A DNA stretch of 64,000 nt, taken from assembly GCA_963839925.1 (NCBI GenBank), contig CAWIWV010000001.1, positions 1,860,001 to 1,924,000 of the forward strand, in the 5' to 3' direction. A program made the translations under genes and the position numbers. Positions 45,463-54,666 of this stretch are shown here, piece after piece. The notes under the pieces were generated by a model. That model was given only the letters and a program-made list of their open reading frames with translations. It was not told where the DNA came from and did no database searches. Origin of the DNA: Bog-756 sp963839925. GTDB lineage: Bacteria; Actinomycetota; Acidimicrobiia; Acidimicrobiales; RAAP-2. The first letter of the stretch is position 1; each line of letters begins with the position of its first letter.

Positions 45463-46020
45463 TTACGCCTGCTGCTCGGACCCCGACGGACGGAACACCG
45501 GGTACCAAGTTCCGGTCCAACGCCAGGCACCCGACGAGGTGGTCGCCAAGACGGTCCCCCGGTAGACGCCGATCTGCCGCCGAGGAGCGGCATAGACCGA
45601 GCACTCGAACGTGGATCCCGGACTCCAGCTGGCCACCTGGTTGCAGCTCACGTCACTCACCCTGCTGATCCCGAACTGGTCGGCCCCGGTCCCGGTGAGG
45701 ATCTGTTCGACCTCTGCGTTCAGCGCGCTCAACGAGGGACCATCGGGTGTGGTCGTCGTCGGTGAGGTGATCCCCAGCCAGGCGCCGACCGTGGTCGCCC
45801 CGACCAACGCCACTGCGAGGACCACGACGAAGACCCGGCGCACCGGATGGTTCCGCCTCGGGACGTCGCGGTGGAAGTCCTCTTCCGGAGCGTGCCAGGC
45901 CCCGTCCGAGCCCACCCACCAACCGAGTCCGGGATGCTCGTCGTCCATCCCGCCCAGATCGGGGCGGTCGGCTGCCGATGTCACCGCATCCCCATCGTCA
46001 TGGAAACGGTCATGCCCCAT
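45463..46020 (-). CDS. membrane-anchored protein with GWWxxxDGxW motif
   Basis: 185 aa. An N-terminal GLGWWVGSDGAWHAPE motif of the DUF2510 type common in actinobacteria, one membrane helix (VFVVVLAVALVGATTVGAWL), then an external domain with two Cys (SCNQVAS and FECSVYA) that likely pair, and WRWTGTWYPVF. This layout resembles DUF4333-like external domains. ATG 46020 or internal ATG 45948 can start it. Function unknown. 18 bases behind a 59-aa small-protein gene, so perhaps co-transcribed. Confidence 0.72.
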   Translation of the reverse strand: MGHDRFHDDGDAVTSAADRPDLGGMDDEHPGLGWWVGSDGAWHAPEEDFHRDVPRRNHPVRRVFVVVLAVALVGATTVGAWLGITSPTTTTPDGPSLSALNAEVEQILTGTGADQFGISRVSDVSCNQVASWSPGSTFECSVYAAPRRQIGVYRGTVLATTSSGAWRWTGTWYPVFRPSGSEQQA

Positions 46021-46038
46021 GTCGTCTGCCGTGAGGCT

Positions 46039-46218
46039 CTAGCCCGACGCCCGCGAGGTCTCCGACCCCTGCCCGTCCATGTCCCGCGGATCCTCACCGG
46101 ACCAGCTCGAAGGGGGATCGCTGGCCGGGAACGACTCCCTCCCGACCTCGTCGACGCCCTCGTCCTGCCGGATGTGAGACTCGTCGCCTGTGGGTTGGGC
46201 GACCTTGTCGTCAGCCAT
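46039..46218 (-). CDS. small SFPASDPPS-motif protein, 59 aa
   Basis: Highly acidic, no membrane segment. Sequence contains ESFPASDPPSSWSG, a short motif conserved in many small proteins of unknown function. AGGAG lies seven bases before ATG 46218 and the frame is clean to TAG at 46039. It leads the GWWxxxDGxW membrane protein on the same strand. Shortness keeps confidence moderate. Confidence 0.72.
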   Translation of the reverse strand: MADDKVAQPTGDESHIRQDEGVDEVGRESFPASDPPSSWSGEDPRDMDGQGSETSRASG

Positions 46219-46536
46219 GCGAACTCCTCACCCTCGATCCACGTCGATCCTACGCGGACCGGTCGAGACGGTGACAGAGCGACCCGACTCGGGCACCCCC
46301 GGTGAAAGGGGCAACTTTCCGGGGGCGCCAGTCCCAGGGCAGGGGTACAAGAACCCACACAGTGAGAGCGGCGTCACTCAGTGTAATTCCAAAGCCAAGG
46401 CCGAAGGAGGGACCGTGTGATCCTAAATATCTGTTCAGACGATCGAATCTGAGATATTGATACTTTTTAGAGATGAGATGCCCTATACTGGGGGCGTCGA
46501 GGAGACCTGCCCGACCGAGTCAAAGGAGCGATCACC
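46219..46536. other. 318-base divergent intergenic region
   Basis: Between the small SFPASDPPS gene (minus) and the CNBD protein (plus). No gene seen. The half nearest the CNBD gene is unusually A/T-rich and holds the inverted repeat at 46426-46458 and a -10-like TATACT at 46484-46489, with AAAGGAG as ribosome site at 46522-46528. A TTGATA at 46457-46462 is 21 bases before the -10, too far for a standard promoter. Confidence 0.6.
46426..46458. promoter_or_regulatory. 33-bp inverted repeat, possible operator
   Basis: AATATCT (46426-46432) and AGATATT (46452-46458) are exact inverse complements, with inner CAGA/TCTG and a central CGATCG also symmetrical. It lies about 80-110 bases before ATG 46537 of the single-domain cyclic-nucleotide-binding protein. 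A dimeric regulator could bind; the regulator is unknown. Confidence 0.55.
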
Positions 46537-46983
46537 ATGGATCACCGAGCCAGCACGATGGAGAGAGTCCCGGTTGTCCAACTGTCCGATCTCGAGCTGT
46601 TCGCCGACTGCAGCAGAGACCAGCTTCGCCAGATCGCGTCGCTCACCACCTATGTCGAGCTGGAGCGGAATCGGGTCCTCATGCAAGAGGGAGCGCCCGC
46701 GAAGGAGTTCATCATCATCGGCAGTGGCACCGCTCGGATCTCGAAGGAGACCGAGTGGGGCACGACGACGGTCGCCGAAGTCGGAAGCGGTGAGTTCATC
46801 GGCGAGATGGGACTCCTGAGCAATGGACCACGCACGGCCACGGTGACCGCCTCGACCGACCTCGGGGTCTTCGTCAGCTCCGCCGGCGAGTTCAAGTCGA
46901 TCCTTCACATCGCCCCCTCGGTGGCCAGCAAGGTTCGCAGTGCCTCCGTCGCCCGGGCGACCAGCTTGGACGAAGCTGCCTGA
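46537..46983 (+). CDS. single-domain cyclic-nucleotide-binding protein
   Basis: 148 aa, only a CNBD. The phosphate-binding cassette reads GEFIGEMGLLSNGPRTATVT, close to the consensus FGExxLL...PRxAxV. No helix-turn-helix follows, so it is not a CRP regulator by itself; such free-standing CNBD proteins may sense cAMP/cGMP or act as regulators for partner enzymes. Strong AAAGGAG before ATG 46537. Convergent with the DHA2 transporter. A second CNBD occurs in the thioredoxin reductase fusion at 54.6 kb. Confidence 0.87.
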   Translation: MDHRASTMERVPVVQLSDLELFADCSRDQLRQIASLTTYVELERNRVLMQEGAPAKEFIIIGSGTARISKETEWGTTTVAEVGSGEFIGEMGLLSNGPRTATVTASTDLGVFVSSAGEFKSILHIAPSVASKVRSASVARATSLDEAA

Positions 46984-46997
46984 CGTTCCGGCGTCTC

Positions 46998-48452
46998 TCA
47001 GGCCGACCGATCGGATTCGGTCGACCCCGCACCGACGGCGAGTGGAGCGGCATCAAGGGCACAGTGGAAGCACTGACGCACCTCGACCGGCCGTCCGCCT
47101 TCTGAAGGAGGCCGCACCCGAGGTGGGTTGCGGATGCCGATAGCCGAGAGGACACCGGCCGCAACGCACAGCGCGCCGGCGATGAGGACTGCGGTTCGGA
47201 ACCCGTTCGACAGCTCGGACGGGTGGAGGTAGCTGGTGCCGGTAATGCCCGCGATCGCGGGAAGCACCGCGACGGCGATCAGGCTTCCGATTCGAGCCAC
47301 GTCGTTGTTGAACGCCGATGCAAGCCCAGAGTGTTCGTCGGGCAACGCTCCGAGTGCGGTTGCAGTGAGGGGCGCGACGGTGATCGCAAGGCCGAACGCG
47401 AAGACGAGCACTGCAGGGAGCACTCCCGACCAGTAGGAGGTGTCGGTCGACACCCTCGCCAGAAGGCCGAGCCCGACGCCGACGATCACTGGTCCGACGC
47501 TCATCTGAAAACGGGGACCGATCTTGGTCGCCAAGCGGCCCGACCGTGCCGAAAGCGCCAGCATCACCACGGTCAACGGCAGGAGCGCGAGGCCTGACTC
47601 GAGGGGCGAGTAGCCCCCCGCTACTTGGAGCTCGACCGGCAGCAGGAAGAGCGCTCCTCCCAATCCGGCGTAGACGATGAAGGTCACCGCGTTGGTGATC
47701 GTGAACTGCCGGACTCGGAGCAGGCCGAGCGGGAGCATCGGCGCGGACGAGCTCCGCTCGACCCACACGAACGCGACCCCGGCGAGGACACCGAGTGACA
47801 GTGCAGCCACCACGGTTGTCGCTGACCAACCGAGGGTTGGGCCTTCGATCAGGAAGAAGGTGACACCGGCGAGAGCCAGCGTCGCAAGAAGCGCACCCGG
47901 CAGGTCGACGCGCCCGTCAGCGGTCGGATTACGCGACTCGGGAACGTGTCTGATCGAGAGCACGAGCACGACCACTCCGATGGGCACGTTCACCAAGAAG
48001 ATGGATCGCCAGGAAGTGACCGCGATCAGGTACCCACCGATCAACGGGCCGGCCGCGGCAGCAACGCCGCCCAGCCCGGACCAGGCGCCGATGGCACGCC
48101 CCCGGTCGTCGGGCACAAAAGAGGCCTGCAGGATCGCCAAGCTTCCCGGGGTCAACAAAGCCGCTCCGATCCCTTGGAGCATGCGGGCGCCGATCAGCGC
48201 GGTGGTCCCCGGCATCACGGCACACAAACCGGAGGCGACCGTGAACCAGACCACCCCGATGGTGAACGTCCTGCGGCGCCCGAAGTGGTCCCCGAGCGAT
48301 CCGCCGAAAAGAAGGAGTGACGACAGCGTCAGGGTGTAGCCGGTCACCACCCACTGCAGAGCACCGAACGACGAGTGGAACTCGCGCCCGATCGTCGGGA
48401 GCGCGATGCTGACGACTGTCGAGTCGATGGTTGCCATCGCCGACCCGAGCAC
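46998..48452 (-). CDS. DHA2-family MFS transporter
   Basis: 484 aa from GTG 48452; 14-helix drug/H+ antiporter layout. Motifs: DSTVVSIALPTIGREF, GGSLGDHFGRRRTFTIG (motif A) and GPLIGGYLIAVTSWRSIFLV (motif C). Homologues usually begin a few residues earlier with WVLVATVLGS, and that sequence is present in frame upstream, but no standard start codon precedes it; so the true start may be unusual or the region may carry a sequence fault. Carboxy end is loaded with charged residues. Convergent with the CNBD gene. Substrate unknown. Confidence 0.88.
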   Translation of the reverse strand: MLGSAMATIDSTVVSIALPTIGREFHSSFGALQWVVTGYTLTLSSLLLFGGSLGDHFGRRRTFTIGVVWFTVASGLCAVMPGTTALIGARMLQGIGAALLTPGSLAILQASFVPDDRGRAIGAWSGLGGVAAAAGPLIGGYLIAVTSWRSIFLVNVPIGVVVLVLSIRHVPESRNPTADGRVDLPGALLATLALAGVTFFLIEGPTLGWSATTVVAALSLGVLAGVAFVWVERSSSAPMLPLGLLRVRQFTITNAVTFIVYAGLGGALFLLPVELQVAGGYSPLESGLALLPLTVVMLALSARSGRLATKIGPRFQMSVGPVIVGVGLGLLARVSTDTSYWSGVLPAVLVFAFGLAITVAPLTATALGALPDEHSGLASAFNNDVARIGSLIAVAVLPAIAGITGTSYLHPSELSNGFRTAVLIAGALCVAAGVLSAIGIRNPPRVRPPSEGGRPVEVRQCFHCALDAAPLAVGAGSTESDRSA

Positions 48453-48510
48453 CGTCGCAACCAGGACCCAACGTCCCGCCCCCGATCCGACGCGCAGGAA
48501 TGGCGCCGTG

Positions 48511-48666
48511 TCAGCCCTCTCTTCGAGGCAACAACGCCCCGATGAGCCAGAAGATCGGGAGGAACAGTCCGATCAGGAACATCACCCAATGGCCCTTGCG
48601 GATGGACATGACGCCGAGCGTGATCAAGAGAACGATGTAGATCAGACCGATGAGGCCGGCAATCAT
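48511..48666 (-). CDS. small membrane protein, 51 aa
   Basis: Two hydrophobic helices: MIAGLIGLIYIVLLITLGVM and MFLIGLFLPIFWLIGALLP, ending PRREG. Typical of tiny superinfection or superimmunity-like (Imm-like) and PLDc_N-like membrane proteins, but no family assigned. GAGGGAG ribosome site lies eight bases before ATG 48666. The stop comes 58 bases before the DHA2 transporter GTG. Confidence 0.7.
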   Translation of the reverse strand: MIAGLIGLIYIVLLITLGVMSIRKGHWVMFLIGLFLPIFWLIGALLPRREG

Positions 48667-49280
48667 GTGCTTCTCCCTCTCCTCGTCATCCGTCACGCCG
48701 GATTCCATGCCCGGGATCCCTCAGGCTAACCTCCGAGGTGCCGGGACGGCGCGCATCCGGAGCGGATGGCTTCCCAGGTCAGGGGACGTTGTGCGTCCAC
48801 GTTGCGACTCCCAGTTGCGAATAAGGACGAACGATCGTTAGGCTGGGACTCCCAGGCGGGAATCGGAAGCCCCCGGCTACAGGGACGGCGGTCCCTGTGG
48901 TCGGTGTGCTGCACCGGCGAGCCGACTGCGAGATTCGCAGGTGCGATCCCCCACCCATCCTTCGACGAGTTTCTCCGGGATGAAGAGACCCGTTCCGGTC
49001 GCACTCCTTCGAACCGTTCGACCAAGACGGCCACTGCGCGCGCTACGTGGACGGGCAGTAGCCCTTGTCGCCCGGCTCGCCGTAGGTGCGACACCGCCCG
49101 GTCTGCAGCAACGGGATCGTAGGTTGCTGCGGGTCCTGCGCTCCTCCCGAGCACAGCAGCCGGTGGACACAGGACCTACGGCCCTACCGGGATCGGGGCA
49201 GGAAGAGCAGAGTGAGGAGGGTCACGGTACGAGCAGCCAGGTTGACGACCGCAAGGCTAGGTCCACCACAAGGAGTCGCG
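48667..49280. other. 614-base gap, possible decayed gene
   Basis: No intact gene. On the plus strand one frame reads IPHPSFDEFLRDEETRSG (about 48946-48999), and another frame just after reads SFEPFDQDGHCARYVDGQ followed by a stop (about 49009-49065). Together they look like the end of one protein cut by a frame break of the same kind as elsewhere; upstream sequence gives no clear start. I cannot name it. The last 60 bases hold AAGGAG for the PEP synthase start. Confidence 0.35.
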
Positions 49281-51665
49281 TTGGAATTCATTCGCTGGTT
49301 CGATCGCATCCGGCTCGGCGACGCGGCACTTGTCGGGGGCAAGGGAGCCAACCTCGGGGAGTTGTGCGCAGCCGGCCTTCCCGTGCCCCCGGGATTCGTG
49401 GTGACCGCCGACGCCTACCGCTACGCCCTGTCCGCGTCCCAGGTCACAGAGAATCTCGCGTCGGTGATCGCCAAGGCCCATCCGGAGCAACCAGAGAGCC
49501 TCGACCGCGCGGCCGATGCGGCCCGGGAGCTCCTCGAAAAGGTCACCCTGCCCGCAGACCTGTCCTCCGCCCTCCTCGAGGCCTACCACCAGCTCGGCAA
49601 GGAAGCGATCGTCGCGGTCCGGTCGTCGGGAACTGCGGAGGACAGCTCCGACGCTTCCTTCGCAGGGATGAACGCCACCTTCACGAACGTGCAGGGCGAC
49701 GAGCAGGTACTCGCCCGGGTCGTCGACTGCTGGGCCTCACTGTACGGCGCGCGGGTCATCTCCTACCGGGCGAGCCAGTCAGTGGACCAGGAGCCCGCGC
49801 TCGGGGTGGTGATCCAGCGGATGGTCCCGTCCGAGCGCTCCGGGGTGATGTTCACCGCCGACCCATCCACCGGCGACACCAACAGCATCGTCATAGAGGC
49901 CGCATTTGGTCAGGGCGAAGTCGTCGTGAGCGGTTCTGTCGAGCCCGACACCTATGTGGTTGCGAAGGCGGGACCGACACTGCTCAACGTGCGGATCGGA
50001 GCCAAGGCCTACCAAATCGTGCGTGGAGCGGACGGGCTCGACCAGAGGATTGACTTCACGCCGGACGAAGGGAGCCGGCAGGTTCTCGCCGGCGAAGAGG
50101 TGATCGAACTCGCGAAACTGGGCATGGCAGTCGAAGCTCATTACGGCTCCCCCCAGGACACCGAGTGGGCCATGGCGGGAGGGAGCACCTACCTCGTGCA
50201 GTCGCGGCCCATCACCACGCTCGGTGCGGCTTCCTCCGACCACCCCGGCCGAGAGCTCGAGGCCCCCGTCGGTCAGACGCTGGTCAAGGGGCTCGCGGCG
50301 TCGACGGGCTCCGCGGCGGGAGTCGTGCGGGTGCTCGACTCCATCGATCAGGGTGACCGGTTGTTGGCCGGCGAGATCCTGGTCACGTCCATGACCAGCC
50401 CGGACTGGGTGCCAACCATGCGGCGCGCTTCGGCCTTGGTCACCGACGGAGGAGGGATGACCTGTCACGCTGCGATCGTCTCGCGCGAACTGGGCGTCCC
50501 TTGCGTGGTGGGTGCCCGCAACGCGACTTCTGTGCTCAGGACAGGCGAACTTGTCACCGTGGACGGCGGACAGGGTGTTGTCCTCGAAGGCGATCAACTT
50601 GTGCGAACACGGCGGGTCGCGACCCCGGCTCAGCCAACCTCGTCGCTCTCGGCTCAGGCAGGGGGCGACACCCCGGTTGGGCGCACGCCACTGGCCACAC
50701 GGTTGTACGCCAACCTCGCGTTCGCCGACCACGCCGAAGAGGTCGCCGCACTCGACGTCGACGGCGTGGGGCTCCTCCGAGCGGAGTTCATGGTGACCGA
50801 CGCGCTCGGGGGCATCCACCCCCGCCTCCTCCTGGAGCACGGCGAGACGGAGAAGTTCGTCGAAGCCATGTCCGCCTCCTTGCGACGGATCACCCGCGCC
50901 TTTGCGCCGCGACCGGTTGTCTACCGCAGCATCGACTTCCGCACGAACGAGTTCTCCAACCTCGAAGGAGGCAAGCAGTTCGAGCCGACCGAGGACAATC
51001 CCATGATCGGCTACCGAGGCTGTTATCGCTACGTCCGGGAGCCGGACCTGTTCCGCCTCGAACTGGCGGTGCTTGACAGAGTCCTGCAGGAGACGCCGAA
51101 CCTCCAGCTGATGATTCCGTTCGTGCGTACCCGCTGGGAGCTCGAGGCCTGCCTCGAGGTGATCGAATCCAGTCCTGTGGCAGGCGCCCTTCCAATTTGG
51201 GTCATGGCCGAGGTGCCCTCGGTCGTCTACCGAATCCCCGAGTACGCGGCGATGGGAATCAGCGGGGTCTCGATCGGGAGCAACGACCTCACTCAGCTGA
51301 TGCTCGGCGTCGACCGTGACTCCCAAATCTGTGCCGACCTCTTCGACGAGTCCGATGCCGCCGTGCTCGACGCCATCGGTTCGATCATCGCCGAGTGTCG
51401 AGCGACAGGCATCACCTCCTCGCTGTGCGGCCAGGCCCCCTCCAATCACCCTGACTTCGCGGAGTTCCTGGTCCGCCAAGGGATCACGTCGGTGTCAGTG
51501 AATCCCGACGCGGTTGCGGCGGTGCGGGACAGCATCGCAACCGCTGAGTGGCGGCTACTGCTGGAGTCCGCGGATCCCTCCCATCGCAGCCCGGCCGCAG
51601 CTCCCGAACAGCCGGGTCGAACCCCACCGCCGATCCGGCAACGTCGAACCTCCCGCTCCATCTGA
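49281..51665 (+). CDS. ppsA: phosphoenolpyruvate synthase
   Basis: 794 aa, full three-domain PpsA. N-terminal ATP-grasp (VGGKGANLGELCAAGLPVPP; VAVRSSGTAEDSSDASFAG), central phosphohistidine domain (GGGMTCHAAIVSRELGVPC, phospho-acceptor His), C-terminal PEP-binding barrel (DGVGLLRAEF, GVSIGSNDLTQLMLGVDRD, SLCGQAPS). Converts pyruvate, ATP and water to PEP, AMP and Pi for gluconeogenesis. Start TTG 49281 is supported by AAGGAG; no ATG or GTG is better placed. A Pro/Arg-rich tail ends the protein. Fits with a PPi-dependent phosphofructokinase in reversible glycolysis. Confidence 0.95.
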   Translation: MEFIRWFDRIRLGDAALVGGKGANLGELCAAGLPVPPGFVVTADAYRYALSASQVTENLASVIAKAHPEQPESLDRAADAARELLEKVTLPADLSSALLEAYHQLGKEAIVAVRSSGTAEDSSDASFAGMNATFTNVQGDEQVLARVVDCWASLYGARVISYRASQSVDQEPALGVVIQRMVPSERSGVMFTADPSTGDTNSIVIEAAFGQGEVVVSGSVEPDTYVVAKAGPTLLNVRIGAKAYQIVRGADGLDQRIDFTPDEGSRQVLAGEEVIELAKLGMAVEAHYGSPQDTEWAMAGGSTYLVQSRPITTLGAASSDHPGRELEAPVGQTLVKGLAASTGSAAGVVRVLDSIDQGDRLLAGEILVTSMTSPDWVPTMRRASALVTDGGGMTCHAAIVSRELGVPCVVGARNATSVLRTGELVTVDGGQGVVLEGDQLVRTRRVATPAQPTSSLSAQAGGDTPVGRTPLATRLYANLAFADHAEEVAALDVDGVGLLRAEFMVTDALGGIHPRLLLEHGETEKFVEAMSASLRRITRAFAPRPVVYRSIDFRTNEFSNLEGGKQFEPTEDNPMIGYRGCYRYVREPDLFRLELAVLDRVLQETPNLQLMIPFVRTRWELEACLEVIESSPVAGALPIWVMAEVPSVVYRIPEYAAMGISGVSIGSNDLTQLMLGVDRDSQICADLFDESDAAVLDAIGSIIAECRATGITSSLCGQAPSNHPDFAEFLVRQGITSVSVNPDAVAAVRDSIATAEWRLLLESADPSHRSPAAAPEQPGRTPPPIRQRRTSRSI

Positions 51666-51682
51666 GGCAAGATCCACTTCCC

Positions 51683-52924
51683 ATGCGAACCGTCTCCGAC
51701 CAGGTCGTGGCAGACCGGATGGCTGCCCTGAAGGGACCGATCCCCAGGGCTGTCGTCTCGGGCAACTTTGCAACCCCGTGGGAGTTGCTGCGGCTGTTCG
51801 ACTCGTCACTACCCGAGTGCCGCGCGTTCGTGCTCAACCCGCAGCTCGGCTGGCCCTGCCGCGAGGGGTTCATCACCGAAACCCCGTTCGTCGGCCCGGG
51901 GGCTCGACGAGATCCCCGGCTCGACTACATCCCGATGCGTCTCTCCTTGGTCCCCCGGTTGTTCGACTCGCTCCGTCCGCCGGATGTGGTGCTCGTCCAC
52001 ACCTCGACCCCTCGTCAGGGGATGGTGTCTCTCGGCATCGAAGTCAACATCCTTCCCGCCGCGATCGAACGGGTGCGTCGGCGAGGCGGTCTGGTCATCG
52101 CGCAGGTGAACCCCCAGATGCCCTACACCCGAGGTGATGCCGAGATCCCAGTCGACCAGATCGATCTCGCACTCGAGGTGGACACCCCGCTCCCCTCCCC
52201 CCCCCAGCCGCTTCCTGACGCGACAGCGACCGCGATCGGTGAGCTGGTCGCCAGGTACGCCACGGACGGAGGAACCATCCAACTGGGCATCGGCCAGGTT
52301 CCCGACGCTGCCGCGTCCGAGCTCCGAAGCAAGCGGGGGCTCGCGATCTGGTCCGAGATGGTGAGCGACGGGGTTCTCGCCCTCGAGAGGTCCGGCGCGC
52401 TCGACATCGATCGGCCGGTATGTGCCTCGTTCCTCTTCGGCTCGAAGGACTTCTACGAGTGGGCCGACGACAACGATCGCTTGCTGATGCGCCGCACCGA
52501 AGAAATCAACGATCCTGCACGCATCGCCGGATTTCACTCCATGCTGTCGGTGAACACCGCCCTCCAGGTTGACCTCTTCGCCCAGGCGAACGCCAGTCAG
52601 ATCGGTGCCGTCGTCTACTCCGGTTTCGGCGGCCAACCGGATTTCGTGGTGGGAGCCCTGCACTCGGACGGGGGGCATGCGGTGATCGCGCTCCGCTCCT
52701 GGCACGAGAAGAGCGCGACCTCCACCATCGTGCCGACGATCCAGTCTCCGGTCTGCACCTTCCAGCATTCGGTGGTGGTCACCGAGCACGGGTGCGCCGA
52801 AATCTTCGGTCGCAGTCGGATGGCCCAGGCGCGGCTCTTGATCGAGCAGACCGCCGACCCGCGGTCACGCGACGAGCTTCGCAACGCGGCACGGGATCTG
52901 GGCCTCACCCGCGCTCCGGTCTGA
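51683..52924 (+). CDS. acetyl-CoA hydrolase/4-hydroxybutyrate CoA-transferase family protein
   Basis: 413-aa class I CoA-transferase-like enzyme. Seen: VNPQMPYTRGDAEIPVDQID, GGTIQLGIGQVPDAAASELR, and the active-site region LAIWSEMVSDGVLALERSGA with the catalytic Glu, then VYSGFGGQPDFVVGALHSDG and VVTEHGCAEIFGRSRMAQAR. It transfers CoA between acetate or a 4-hydroxy/short-chain acid and acyl-CoA. ATG 51683 is 17 bases after the PpsA stop, same strand, so an operon is possible. Exact acid unknown. Confidence 0.9.
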   Translation: MRTVSDQVVADRMAALKGPIPRAVVSGNFATPWELLRLFDSSLPECRAFVLNPQLGWPCREGFITETPFVGPGARRDPRLDYIPMRLSLVPRLFDSLRPPDVVLVHTSTPRQGMVSLGIEVNILPAAIERVRRRGGLVIAQVNPQMPYTRGDAEIPVDQIDLALEVDTPLPSPPQPLPDATATAIGELVARYATDGGTIQLGIGQVPDAAASELRSKRGLAIWSEMVSDGVLALERSGALDIDRPVCASFLFGSKDFYEWADDNDRLLMRRTEEINDPARIAGFHSMLSVNTALQVDLFAQANASQIGAVVYSGFGGQPDFVVGALHSDGGHAVIALRSWHEKSATSTIVPTIQSPVCTFQHSVVVTEHGCAEIFGRSRMAQARLLIEQTADPRSRDELRNAARDLGLTRAPV

Positions 52925-52934
52925 GCCCCGCTGT

Positions 52935-54624
52935 TCAGGAGTGCAGCGACAGATAGTCGTGCACGGACCGCACCGCACTCGATCCCTCGCCGACCGCTGA
53001 GGCCACCCGTTTCATCGAGCCCGAGCGAACGTCGCCCACGGCGAACACCCCGGGAACCGAGGTCTCGAACGGTAACGGATCCCTCCGGTCGAACAGAGGA
53101 TCGGTGAGCACGTCTCCGTCGAGTGACCGGTCGGTGAGGATGAACCCCTTCTCGTCGAGGGCGACGGCCTCTGCCACCAACGACGTTGCAGGCACCGCGC
53201 CGATGAAGCAGAAGAGACCCGCGCACTCGACGTCCTTGCGCTCACCGTTCTGCGCGCGACTCCAGGGTCACGCCGGTGAGGTGGGTCTCTCCATCCAGCG
53301 CCCGCACCTCCGTTTCGGTGACGATGTCGATGTTCGGATCGGCGCTGATGCGGTCGACCAGGTAGCGAGACATGCTGGCGGAGAGGTCCTTCTTGCGGAT
53401 GACCACCGAGACCTTGCAGCCCCCCTGGCTGAGAAAGATCGCCGCCTGCCCAGCCGAGTTGCCACCCCCGACCACGATCACCGGCCGGCTCCCGCACGAT
53501 CGGGCCTCGAGATCGGTGGCGGCGTAGAAGACCCCGCTGCCTTCGAACTGCTCGAGATTCGGGACGTCCAGTCGCCGGTAGCTCGCTCCGGTCGCCACGA
53601 TGACCGAGCGGCATGGGATCTCGCTGCCGTCGACAAGGGTCACGACATGAAAGGTCGCCTCGTGGCGGATGCCGCCGACCTCGCACGGGCTGGCCAACCG
53701 CGGACCGAGCCGCTGTGCCTGGATGGCCGTCCTGGCGACCAGATCGCCTCCGGAGACCCCGTTCGGAAAGCCTGCGTAGTTCTCGATGCGTGAACTCGCG
53801 CCAGCCTGTCCCCCCGGAGCCGTTCCGTCCAGGGAGACGGTGTCCAGACCTTCGGATGCGCCGTAGACCGAGGCGGCCAACCCCGCAGGCCCGGTCCCCA
53901 CGACCACGAGGTCGAAGGTGCGCCCGGGCACCGGGCGGTAGGCGAGGCCGAGCAAGTCGGCGAACTCGCCCGGGGTCGCCGAACGCAACACCGCCGACGG
54001 GGTGATGACGACTGGGGTGTCGACCGGCCTGAAGCCCCTGCTGGTAAGGGCGGCGTCGACGTCTTCGGCCTCCTCCAGATCGATCCACGAGTACACGAGA
54101 CGGTTTCGGTCGGCGAAACTCCGAAGGGCGGTTGCCTCTGACGAGTAGCGCGACCCGATGATCTTGATCGCGTCCGCGACGGCGCTGCCGCGGAGGTTTT
54201 CCCGGCGCCCGACCAGCGCGCCGAAGATCACGTCCGCAATCGTCGGCCTGGTCGCCATCATCCGACGGAACTCCTCTGGAGGAAGGACGAGCGCCCGAGC
54301 CGCAGTCACCGCCCGGGCGGTGAGATAGGTCCGCTGACCGGTGAGGAGACCCAGTTCGCCGATGAACTGGCCGGCCTTGTACCTGACGACCACCTGTCCC
54401 GAGTCGTCATCTCGGGCGACCTCGATCTGCCCATCCAGGACGACATAGAAGCTCCACAGTTCGGTGCCGGCCCGATAGAGGACCTCACCGGCTTCGAGCT
54501 CCTGCGCGGTGCCGAACTCGGCCAGCTCGTCGAGCGCCGTCGCATCGAGCACGGGAAACCGGGCGTCATCGGTCTCGGCGTCGAACAGCGGTGCAGCTGA
54601 TGGTCCCTCCGCGCTCACCACCAT
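52935..54624 (-). CDS. CNBD-thioredoxin-reductase-like fusion (one frame break)
   Basis: About 560 aa if continuous. CNBD 25-135 (QFIGELGLLTGQRTYLTARA), a thioredoxin-like middle 150-215, then an FAD/NADPH reductase from 235: VVGTGPAGLAASVYGASEGL, VIVATGASYRRLDVP, VVGGGNSAGQAAIFLSQ. Where TrxB has its redox CxxC, the sequence is GVFYAATDLEARSC, so no CxxC. The C-terminal FAD segment VPGVFAVGDVRSGS appears in another frame; the break at 53250-53260 lies in an alternating CG tract and is healed by restoring one CG. Convergent with the CoA-transferase. Confidence 0.85.
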
Positions 54625-54666
54625 CGTCGGCCCGCGGTCAGCCTCCGGTCCGAACCCATCGCACGG

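Noticed and set aside
49779..51479. 566-residue minus-strand frame over ppsA
   Set aside because: PpsA is certain from its three domains; the antisense frame has no motif.
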